From NCBI GenBank assembly GCA_027485675.1, contig JAIXQP010000040.1:1-64000 (forward strand): DNA of 64,000 nucleotides. The letters run 5' to 3'. Below are positions 45,621 to 52,555 of the stretch, one piece after another (positions within the stretch are counted from its first letter, which is position 1; every line of letters starts with the position of its first letter). The position numbers and the translations under genes are program-made. The stretch is from Terriglobales bacterium (GTDB taxonomy: Bacteria; Acidobacteriota; Terriglobia; Bryobacterales; Bryobacteraceae). The notes under the pieces are model-generated. The model was not told where the DNA came from. It saw nothing but the letters and a program-made list of their open reading frames with translations, and did no database searches.

Positions 45621-46288
45621 GTCTCTTTCTTTGGGCCGCCACGGTCTACCTCACCATCGACACCGGGAACATGGAGCCGGCCGACCAGATCGCGGCCATC
45701 CTCCGCAAACACCAGGTGAAGGCCACCTTCTTCCTGGCCGATGAAAAGACCAAGCGGGGCGACACCTCGCTCGACCCCGCCTGGACGCCGTTCTGGCGGT
45801 CGCTCGCCGCCGACGGGCACAAGTTCGGCAGCCACACCTGGAAGCACTCCTACTTCCGCCGCGACCTTCCCAATGGCAAGGTCGCCTATGTGGCCAAGGC
45901 CGGCCCCACCGAACAACTGGACCAGGCCGGCGTGTGCGCCGAACTCCGCCGTGTCGACGAACGCTTTCATGAGATGACCGGCCGCCATCTCGATCCCCTC
46001 TGGCGCGCCCCGGGCGGCCGCACGACGCCCCGCGTCCTCCAATTCGCTCAAAAGTGCGGCTTCCGCCACGTCGGCTGGACCCCGCACGGATTCCTCGGTG
46101 ACGAGCTGTCGAGCAAAACCCATCCCAATCGCCGGCTGCTCGAAGACTCGCTGCGAAACATCAAGGACGGAGAGATCCTCCTCCTGCATCTCGGCATCTG
46201 GTCCCGCCAGGACCCCTATTGGCCCATGCTCGATCCGCTCATCGCCGACCTCAAAAAGCGCGGTTTCCAGTTCGCGCTGCTACCCTGA
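45617..46288 (+). CDS. Polysaccharide deacetylase-like protein (NodB fold, variant motif 1)
   Basis: Metal-dependent carbohydrate esterase family 4 members remove acetyl groups from chitin, peptidoglycan or exopolysaccharide. In 223 residues, motif 1 reads TIDTGN instead of TFDDG, motif 2 is SHTWKHS (HxxxH), and motif 3 is RAPGGRTT. Motif 5-like HLGIW is near the end. The metal His pair and one Asp remain, but loss of the usual second Asp may alter activity. The N-terminus MSLFLWAATVYL is weakly signal-like. It is coupled to the propeller gene by a 4-nt overlap. Confidence 0.85.
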   Translation: MSLFLWAATVYLTIDTGNMEPADQIAAILRKHQVKATFFLADEKTKRGDTSLDPAWTPFWRSLAADGHKFGSHTWKHSYFRRDLPNGKVAYVAKAGPTEQLDQAGVCAELRRVDERFHEMTGRHLDPLWRAPGGRTTPRVLQFAQKCGFRHVGWTPHGFLGDELSSKTHPNRRLLEDSLRNIKDGEILLLHLGIWSRQDPYWPMLDPLIADLKKRGFQFALLP

Positions 46289-46312
46289 AGAGCACCCGGG
46301 GGGATTGCGACG

Positions 46313-47104
46313 ATGGATACGGCGGCCAGAATCGACCGGCTTGAAAACCAACTGAAGCTCCTGGAAACCTACTCGGTGGCCGGCTTCTGGCACGCCCTCG
46401 ACCATGTTTACGAGATCACGCTCCCCACTCGCCGGTTGCGTTGCATCGTCTGTGACCATTCCGATCTGCGTTCCGGATTCGGGATCCGCACCGCGGTCTG
46501 TCAGTTTGGCGGCGGCCAACTCGAACGGTATGTATGCCCCCGGTGCGATGCCCTGTTTGGGCCGCAGAAGTATCTCGATCTGGCGGAAGAGTTTGTCGTC
46601 GCCGACTACAATCTCCTGTACTCCCGCTATGCCGAGTCGGACAGCACGGAAAACGAGCGTCGAGCGTTCCGCTCTTTGCAGCCCACCCCCGGCTCGCTCC
46701 ACCTGAACTGGGGCTGCGGCGCATGGAGCCAAAGCATTCCCCAGTTACGGGCCGAAGGCTTCGATGTCTGGGGCTACGAACCCTCCGCGCCTGAATCGGC
46801 CGGTCATATTGTGAAGTGGCGCGGGGAGATCAGCGCGCAATTCGACGGTATTTTTTCGAACAATGTCATCGAACATTTTCGGGATCCGGTGGCGCAGTTC
46901 CAGGATTTCAAATCCCTGCTCAAGCCCAACGCGTCGATGGCGCACGCCTCGCCCTGCTACGCCTACAACTACCCGTTTACCCGCTTCCACACCCTGTTCC
47001 TGCTCGGGCGATCGCCGCATGTGCTGGCGGAGCGCACCGGATTCCGCGTCGAAAGCGCCACGGTGGACGGCGAGTTTATCAACCACGTCTTCCGCTCGCT
47101 CTAG
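46313..47104 (+). CDS. SAM-dependent methyltransferase with zinc ribbon
   Basis: The 263-residue protein begins with a helix, then a CxxC...CxxC ribbon (C44, C47, C75, C78) and a class I Rossmann methyltransferase fold. Motif I is LNWGCGAW, followed by FDVWGYEPSAP and GIFSNNVIEHF. C-terminal motifs include LLKPNASMAHASPCYAYNYP. The layout recalls the zinc-ribbon sugar C-methyltransferases. No signal peptide is present. It starts 24 nt after the deacetylase gene, so an operon with polysaccharide genes is possible. The substrate is unknown. Confidence 0.85.
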   Translation: MDTAARIDRLENQLKLLETYSVAGFWHALDHVYEITLPTRRLRCIVCDHSDLRSGFGIRTAVCQFGGGQLERYVCPRCDALFGPQKYLDLAEEFVVADYNLLYSRYAESDSTENERRAFRSLQPTPGSLHLNWGCGAWSQSIPQLRAEGFDVWGYEPSAPESAGHIVKWRGEISAQFDGIFSNNVIEHFRDPVAQFQDFKSLLKPNASMAHASPCYAYNYPFTRFHTLFLLGRSPHVLAERTGFRVESATVDGEFINHVFRSL

Positions 47105-47127
47105 CGCAATCGGAACCTCCGTCAGGG

Positions 47128-47217
47128 TGGCGGAGAAGGTGAGATTCGAACTCACGGTACCCTTTCAGGTACGACGGTTTTCAAGACCGGTGCCTTAAAC
47201 CGCTCGGCCACTTCTCC
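47128..47217 (-). tRNA. tRNA-Ser (anticodon UGA), CCA encoded
   Basis: On the minus strand the RNA starts GGAGAAGUGGCCGAGCGG and has a cloverleaf with acceptor GGAGAAG/CUUCUCC, a T-loop with GUUCGAAUC, a long variable arm (UCGUACCUGAAAGGGUACC) and the anticodon loop CUUGAAA (UGA). The terminal CCA (47130-47128) is encoded in the DNA. Position 32 is C, a possible target for TtcA-type thiolation. Base 27 (C) and base 43 (U) do not pair, which leaves one mismatch at the top of the anticodon stem. Confidence 0.97.
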
Positions 47218-47256
47218 CCGCGATGAACTTTCTCTAGTTTACCGCAGTCACCCAGT

Positions 47257-47262
47257 TATAAT
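47257..47262 (+). promoter_or_regulatory. TATAAT -10 element before the TtcA-like gene
   Basis: A perfect TATAAT ends 8 nt before the TTG start at 47271, with no clear -35 upstream. Transcription would begin almost at the start codon, so the mRNA would have no or nearly no leader. Confidence 0.4.
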
Positions 47263-47270
47263 GGGAGAGC

Positions 47271-48068
47271 TTGGAACTTGAAAAGACGCTGCTCCGCAAA
47301 GTCGGCGAGGCCATTAAGAAATTCGACATGATTCGCGAAGGCGATCATGTCGCGGTCGGCCTGTCCGGGGGAAAGGATTCGGTAACCCTCCTCGAAGCCC
47401 TGCTGCTCCTGCAAAAGCGGGCGCCGATCTCATTCCGGCTTTCGGCTTTCACCATCGAGCAGGGCAAGTTCCTGGCTTCCATCAAACCCTTCGGCGAGTA
47501 TCTGCGGACCCGCGGCGTCGAATGGGAGTACTTTGAGGACGCCCCCAGCTTCCGCCTGCTCGACGAGCAACCGGACCATGGCTGCGACCTGTGCAGCCGT
47601 TTCCGCCGGCGCGCGGTCTATGAGGTGGGGAAGCGCATGGGAGCCAACGTCATCGCCCTCGGCCATACCGCTGACGATTTCTGCGAATCGCTCCTCCGCA
47701 ACGCGATGTTCACGGGCCGCATGGCCGCCCTGCCCGCCGTCACCTGGTCCGCGGAACGCGATTTCCGGCTCATCCGTCCCCTCGTCTACGTCAGCGAGGA
47801 GATCACGACCGCCTACGCCGCCAAACTGACCGCCCCGGTCATCCCCTGCGGCTGCTCCCAGAAGACCGGGACCGTCCGCCGCACCCTGCGCGATATTTTC
47901 AAAGATCTGGAGGCGGAACACCCTTTTCTCAAGGAGAATCTGCTCTCCGCCATGGGGAACCTGGAAACCTCCCGTCTCCTCGATACCCGCTATCTTCCGG
48001 CCGATAGCGGCGGCCAACCCGCGGCGCCGCCGGCCCCAAACCCGTTCCCAATTGTCATGGAGATGTAA
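47271..48068 (+). CDS. ttcA: TtcA-family tRNA 2-thiocytidine biosynthesis protein
   Basis: TtcA thiolates C32 of some tRNAs using an iron-sulfur cluster and ATP. The 265 residues have the PP-loop motif GLSGGKDSVTLLEAL, the CxxC pair in CDLCSRFRRR, GHTADDFCESLLRNAMFTGR, and a third Cys region PCGCSQK. The TTG at 47271 is the only sensible start; the nearby ATG at 47261 is in another frame with a quick stop. The gene sits next to the tRNA-Ser gene, whose position 32 is C. The C-terminus is a proline-rich tail. Confidence 0.88.
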   Translation: MELEKTLLRKVGEAIKKFDMIREGDHVAVGLSGGKDSVTLLEALLLLQKRAPISFRLSAFTIEQGKFLASIKPFGEYLRTRGVEWEYFEDAPSFRLLDEQPDHGCDLCSRFRRRAVYEVGKRMGANVIALGHTADDFCESLLRNAMFTGRMAALPAVTWSAERDFRLIRPLVYVSEEITTAYAAKLTAPVIPCGCSQKTGTVRRTLRDIFKDLEAEHPFLKENLLSAMGNLETSRLLDTRYLPADSGGQPAAPPAPNPFPIVMEM

Positions 48069-48092
48069 CCAACTTGGCGTTGCGGTTCCGAC

Positions 48093-48120
48093 ACCCCTTT
48101 GCGACACTAGGGGTTCTTTC
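48093..48120 (+). terminator. Possible weak terminator after the TtcA-like gene
   Basis: ACCCCT (48093-48098) and AGGGGT (48109-48114) are perfect inverted repeats with a 10-nt loop, followed by TTCTTTC. The stem is short, so this is tentative. The rest of the 109-nt gap holds the control region of the DUF47 gene. Confidence 0.3.
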
Positions 48121-48177
48121 ATCTCCGTCCAGCCCATTCTGTCGATTCGCAGGCCAAGTAGCAAGAACTGAGGCGCT

Positions 48178-48792
48178 ATGAGATTTCTTCCCAAGGAAGA
48201 GAAGTTTTTCGCACAATTTAATAGTCAAACCCGGTCGATCGCGCAAGCCGCGGTCGTCCTGGCCGAAGGCGTCAGCAAAGGGAACTCCCAACTGAAGCTG
48301 ATGGGCCCCCGGATTGAACAGTTAGAAGAGGAAGCCGACGAGATTCTCCACGAGGTCTTCACCCGGCTCAACCAGACCTTCATCACTCCCTTCGATCCTG
48401 AGGATATCCATTCCCTCTGCTCCCATCTCGACGACGTCATGGACGGTCTTGAAGATGTGGCCCACCGCATCGTCTCCTACCGTATCGATCCCATTCCGAA
48501 AGCAGTGATCGAAATCTGTGAACTGCTCCGGGAATGCTCTGTGGAATTGAGCAAGGCGGTTGAGGCGCTAGAGGACATGCCGAACATCCATCGGCACTGC
48601 ATCGAGATCAACCGGATTGAAGGGCAGATCGATACCCTGGTCCGGCAGGCTATCGTCGATCTCTTTGATAACGAAACGAATCCCGTCCAGGTCATCAAGC
48701 TCAAAGAGATTTACGATTACCTCGAAAGCACAGCTGATGCGTGCGAAGATGTGGCGGATGTCCTGCAGGGCATCGTCGTAAAGAACAGCTAA
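48178..48792 (+). CDS. DUF47 family protein (PhoU-like Pit accessory protein)
   Basis: DUF47 proteins are PhoU-like helical bundles encoded next to Pit phosphate transporters and thought to help or regulate them. The 204 residues are all helical with repeated motifs: ADEILHEVFTRLNQTFITPF, DPEDIHSLCSHLDDVMDGLE and EIYDYLESTADACEDVADVLQ, whose Glu and Asp residues are typical metal-binding positions. The start MRFLPKEEKFFAQF is preceded by GAGG. It lies 8 nt before the Pit gene. Confidence 0.93.
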   Translation: MRFLPKEEKFFAQFNSQTRSIAQAAVVLAEGVSKGNSQLKLMGPRIEQLEEEADEILHEVFTRLNQTFITPFDPEDIHSLCSHLDDVMDGLEDVAHRIVSYRIDPIPKAVIEICELLRECSVELSKAVEALEDMPNIHRHCIEINRIEGQIDTLVRQAIVDLFDNETNPVQVIKLKEIYDYLESTADACEDVADVLQGIVVKNS

Positions 48793-48800
48793 CCTTCCGC

Positions 48801-49829
48801 ATGGATACCACCCTCATCCTGGTAGCCCTGATCATCGCGGTCGCGCTCGCCTTTGACTACATCAATGGGTTTCACGACGCCGCCAACTCCGTGGCGACCA
48901 TCGTGGCCACCCGCGTTCTCAGCCCATTCCACGCCGTCGCCTGGGCGGCCTTCTGGAACTTCATCGCCGCCTTCGCCTTTGAAACCGGGGTCGCCAGCAC
49001 CGTCGGCAAGGGCATGGTGGATCTCAAGTTCGTCACCCCGTACGTCATTCTCGCCGGCCTGCTCGGCGCCATCACGTGGGATCTCATCACCTGGTATTTC
49101 GGTCTGCCCACCAGCTCCTCCCATGCCCTTCTCGGCGGCTATGGTGGTGCAGCCATGGCGAAGGTAGCCATGACCGTCGGCATCACCAGCAGTTTCGACG
49201 CCCTCATCATGAGCGGCTGGACCAAGACCATCGCCTTCATCGTTATCTCGCCCCTCCTCGGCATGCTCCTCGCCTACGGCCTGATGATTGCGATCTTCTG
49301 GATCTTCCGCAACGCCTCGCCCACCCGCATGGACAAGTGGTTCCGGGTTCTCCAACTCCTGAGCTCGGCGATCTTCTCGTTCGCCCACGGCACCAACGAC
49401 GCGCAGAAGACCATGGGCATCATCACCGGCGTCCTGGTCACCGCCGGTTATCTGAACACGTTCGAGGTCCCGGTGCCCATCATCTTCGCCGCCCACATCG
49501 CCATCGCGCTCGGCACCCTCAGCGGCGGCTGGCGCATCATCAAGACGATGGGCGGCCGGCTGACCCGTCTCCGTCCCCGCGGCGGCTTCAGCGCCGAAAC
49601 GGCCGCGGCGCTCTCCATCCTCTTCGCTACCTATCTGAAGATGCCGGTGTCCACCACCCACGTCATCGCCGGCGCCATCGTTGGCGTCGGTTCGATTCAA
49701 CGGCTCAAGGCCGTCCGCTGGGGTTTGGCCACCAATATCATTTGGGCGTGGGTCATGACCATTCCGGCCTCCGCCGCCGTCGGTGCGTTTGTTATGGTGC
49801 TGATCCGGCTCCTCGCCGGCAAAGACTAA
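48801..49829 (+). CDS. Low-affinity inorganic phosphate transporter (Pit family)
   Basis: The 342-residue membrane protein carries the two Pit signature repeats, FDYINGFHDAANSVATIV near residue 18 and SFAHGTNDAQKTMGII near 195, plus SSHALLGGYGGAAMAKV and VSTTHVIAGAIVGVG. It has about ten membrane helices. It imports phosphate (or metal-phosphate) with protons. The start is the ATG at 48801, eight bases after the DUF47 stop; an in-frame extension upstream falls inside DUF47. The 3' end overlaps the convergent YfhO-like gene by 38 nt. Confidence 0.95.
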   Translation: MDTTLILVALIIAVALAFDYINGFHDAANSVATIVATRVLSPFHAVAWAAFWNFIAAFAFETGVASTVGKGMVDLKFVTPYVILAGLLGAITWDLITWYFGLPTSSSHALLGGYGGAAMAKVAMTVGITSSFDALIMSGWTKTIAFIVISPLLGMLLAYGLMIAIFWIFRNASPTRMDKWFRVLQLLSSAIFSFAHGTNDAQKTMGIITGVLVTAGYLNTFEVPVPIIFAAHIAIALGTLSGGWRIIKTMGGRLTRLRPRGGFSAETAAALSILFATYLKMPVSTTHVIAGAIVGVGSIQRLKAVRWGLATNIIWAWVMTIPASAAVGAFVMVLIRLLAGKD

Positions 49830-51996
49830 CCAACGCCGCCAGGCCGATCGCAGTCAGCACCAACCCCGCCGTCAGGCTCCACGGCCAGAACTGCATTACC
49901 ACCCGGTGCTCCCCTGCGCCGTCCACGAACACCCCGCGCACACAGCCATTCACCATTTCGATTGGCGCGGGCCGGCCGTCGACGGTGGCCGTCCAGCCGG
50001 GGAACCAGGTGTCGGCCACCACAAACAGCGCCCGCCCCTCCGTCTGCAAGCTCCATTCGAGGCGCATATTCTCTACGCTCTGTTGCAGAATCCGTCCCGC
50101 CGCCAACCGCTCCCGTCCGCTCCGCCCCTCCACCATCGCGGCCTTACCCGCATCGAAGCCGCCGGCCCATAACTCCTGCGCCGCCGCGAAATCCTTCACG
50201 CCCACGGCCTCGTCCACAAACCGGAACCGCGGCAACGCGCCGGGGTTCTCAAACACGGTAATCCCCTCCCGCGAAGCCGCCAGTTCCGGATAGCCCTTCG
50301 CCGCCCGTACGGCCGCCACGCTCTCCGGTTCCTTCGTCAACAGAAACCGCACCCCCAACGCCGAAACCAACCGCTGCCGCGCCGCCAGCGCCGCCCCGCC
50401 TTCGCCGTTCAACGCAAAGCCGGTCAGCGCCTGGTATCGCTTCATCCACATCGGCGTATAGTCGTTGGCGGTCTGCAAGCCGTACATCATGCTCTGCAGA
50501 GGGTACGTCTGCCAAAGCCGCGCATCCACCGGCAGAATCCGCTGCTGCACCGGATCATAGCCCCGGTCGAACAGATACCGCACCTCGCTCCGCCGCTCCC
50601 GCCCATACAGATCGGCGGTGTTGGGGTTGTCATAGATCGTCCGCCCCACGCTCCCCGCGTCCACCAGCAGCAGCACCGCCCACGCCCAACCCGGCGCCCG
50701 CCGCCACAGGCAGATGCCGCCCGCCGCCAACGCCGCCAGCGGCCCCCACATCGTCACGTGCGTCCACTGCGTATTCCGCGCCCGCCACTCCGCCGCCGAA
50801 AGGTCCGTCACCAGCACGTTCACCGAGTCATAGATCGGCACGCGCCACGCCCACGCCAAACTCGCCGCCACGCCCGCCGCCACCACCGCGAAGGCGACCC
50901 GCCGCCCCCGGCTCTCCGCCAGCCGGCTCAGCCCCAGCGCCGCCAGGACGCTCAAAGCCAGGTGCATCTCCATCCGGTGCCGCCCCGCCGCGCGAAACAG
51001 GTTGTAGCCCGGCACCCGGAACAACACCTGCTGCACCGGCTCCCAACCCAACGCGACGCCCAGGCTCACCCCCAGCACCACCGCCCAGAACCGCGCCTCC
51101 CGCCCCCGCGCTAAGCCCGCCAATAGCAACGGCGCCAGGCCGCAGTACAGATACACCTCCACCAATTGCGCGTCCTGCGCATAACTCGGCACCCCGTGCA
51201 TGCCGCCCAAGACATTCGGAACAAACCACGCCGCCAGGTGGGCCGCCGGCAGAGCGTTCTGCATAAACATCGCAAACGTAAGCGTCTCCCGCGTCATCAG
51301 CGGCAGCGCCTCCACAACGGCCAGCAGTTGCAGCGAACTGAGCAGGAATCCGAACAACCCCATCCACCCCAGGCCCACCGCCGCCCGGGCCCATCCGCCC
51401 CGCCAGACCCAATACGGCGCCACCACCAGCAACCCGTACAGCGTCATCTGCGGGAAACCGGCCAACAGCGAAAGCGCCAGCACCACGCCCGCGCCAATGG
51501 CGTCCCGGCGCACCCCGCTCGCCGCATGACGTGCCACAAAGCCCAGCCAGAGCGGCAGCCAGACCGCCGTCGTCACCATCGCCTGATGGCCCTTATGCGC
51601 CACCAGAAACCCGCTCGCAAGAAACGCGAGGCCGCCCCCGAACGCCGCCTCCCGGCCCATCCCCGTCTGCCGCATCCAGAGGTAGAATCCGAAACCCGCC
51701 ACCGCGTAATGGCCCAGCAGAAACAGGTTGTAGCCCAGCGTGTTCGGCCAAATCGTCATGGCCACTAACGCCGGCGGGTAGAGCGCTTGAAACTGCGTAT
51801 TGGCGAAAGTGTATTGGCCTAACTGCACGTAGGGGTTCCACGGCGAAAGACTCGTGGCGAATAGCTTACTCGGCAACCCGGCCGTGTAACTGTCCCCCCC
51901 GCCCAGGATCTGCGTCCATAGGTTCACCCCCAACCCGTGCAGCAGCCACGCCGCCAGCAAATACACGCCAAAGATTCCCAGCCACCGGCGCGCCAT
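49792..51996 (-). CDS. YfhO-like multi-spanning membrane protein (GT-C-like)
   Basis: YfhO proteins are large membrane proteins of the GT-C glycosyltransferase type; some B. subtilis members are tied to lipoteichoic acid glycosylation. The 734 residues have about 12 membrane helices and a C-terminal soluble part. The motif GGDSYTAGLPSKLFATSLSPWNPYVQLG follows TM1, and the end has the family pattern FPGWTATVDGRPAPIEMVNGCVRGVFVDGAGEHRV. It starts right after the stop of the lipoprotein gene with no gap, so the two form an operon. The glycosyl donor and acceptor are unknown. Confidence 0.9.
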   Translation of the reverse strand: MARRWLGIFGVYLLAAWLLHGLGVNLWTQILGGGDSYTAGLPSKLFATSLSPWNPYVQLGQYTFANTQFQALYPPALVAMTIWPNTLGYNLFLLGHYAVAGFGFYLWMRQTGMGREAAFGGGLAFLASGFLVAHKGHQAMVTTAVWLPLWLGFVARHAASGVRRDAIGAGVVLALSLLAGFPQMTLYGLLVVAPYWVWRGGWARAAVGLGWMGLFGFLLSSLQLLAVVEALPLMTRETLTFAMFMQNALPAAHLAAWFVPNVLGGMHGVPSYAQDAQLVEVYLYCGLAPLLLAGLARGREARFWAVVLGVSLGVALGWEPVQQVLFRVPGYNLFRAAGRHRMEMHLALSVLAALGLSRLAESRGRRVAFAVVAAGVAASLAWAWRVPIYDSVNVLVTDLSAAEWRARNTQWTHVTMWGPLAALAAGGICLWRRAPGWAWAVLLLVDAGSVGRTIYDNPNTADLYGRERRSEVRYLFDRGYDPVQQRILPVDARLWQTYPLQSMMYGLQTANDYTPMWMKRYQALTGFALNGEGGAALAARQRLVSALGVRFLLTKEPESVAAVRAAKGYPELAASREGITVFENPGALPRFRFVDEAVGVKDFAAAQELWAGGFDAGKAAMVEGRSGRERLAAGRILQQSVENMRLEWSLQTEGRALFVVADTWFPGWTATVDGRPAPIEMVNGCVRGVFVDGAGEHRVVMQFWPWSLTAGLVLTAIGLAALVSLCRRGAGSAP

Positions 51997-52527
51997 CTAC
52001 TCAACGCTCCACGTGCCGGCCGGCGTTAGCGCCGTTCCCTGACCATTGCCATCCATCGCAATCGTAAAGACCTGCTTCGCCCCCGCAAATCCCGGCTGCC
52101 CGGCCACCCGCAGCCGCACCGCGACCGTCCGCTTTGACCGCTCCACCCGCCCGGCCTCCACCGCGCACTGCCCGTTTCGCAACCGCCCATCGGGCCCCGC
52201 AGCCGTCGAGCCGGAGCCGTTATCGTTAACGAGCCGCGCCACCCCCGCCGCCACCTCCACCAGCACATAGCAAGCCTTCACCCCGGAGGCCGCATCGTTC
52301 ACCAAAACACCCACAAACGCGGGCTCCGGCTTACCCGGCGCGCGGTCCAGGTGCAACGTCAGTTCGCCCTTTCCGGTCTCCAAACGCAGGTTTCCGAACA
52401 GCGGGCTCGCCTCCATCGGCGCGGCCGAGCCTTCCGCCGCCGGTTTCCCGCACCCCAGGAGCAAACACAGGGTCCCCATGAAAAATATGCCACGCAACCT
52501 TACGATTATGGCGGAACCTAAAGCCAT
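51997..52527 (-). CDS. Predicted lipoprotein
   Basis: A small lipoprotein of about 176 residues. The lipobox is LLLGC, after a signal MALGSAIIVRLRGIFFMGTL that starts at the ATG at 52527. A TATACG hexamer ends 6 nt upstream on the minus strand, which suggests a leaderless mRNA; a second ATG lies at 52479. The mature part is beta-rich, with LRLETGKGELTLHLDRAPG and CYVLVEVAAGVARLVND. I do not recognise a family. It abuts the YfhO-like gene, which may indicate a shared role in the envelope. It diverges from the second ADOP permease gene across 28 nt. Confidence 0.7.
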   Translation of the reverse strand: MALGSAIIVRLRGIFFMGTLCLLLGCGKPAAEGSAAPMEASPLFGNLRLETGKGELTLHLDRAPGKPEPAFVGVLVNDAASGVKACYVLVEVAAGVARLVNDNGSGSTAAGPDGRLRNGQCAVEAGRVERSKRTVAVRLRVAGQPGFAGAKQVFTIAMDGNGQGTALTPAGTWSVE

Positions 52528-52555
52528 CTGGACCGTATATCTTTCTTGGCCAACC

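Noticed and set aside
48069-48177. Pho box before the DUF47-Pit genes
   Set aside because: Only one CTGTC is present and the second half-site with 11-nt spacing is missing.
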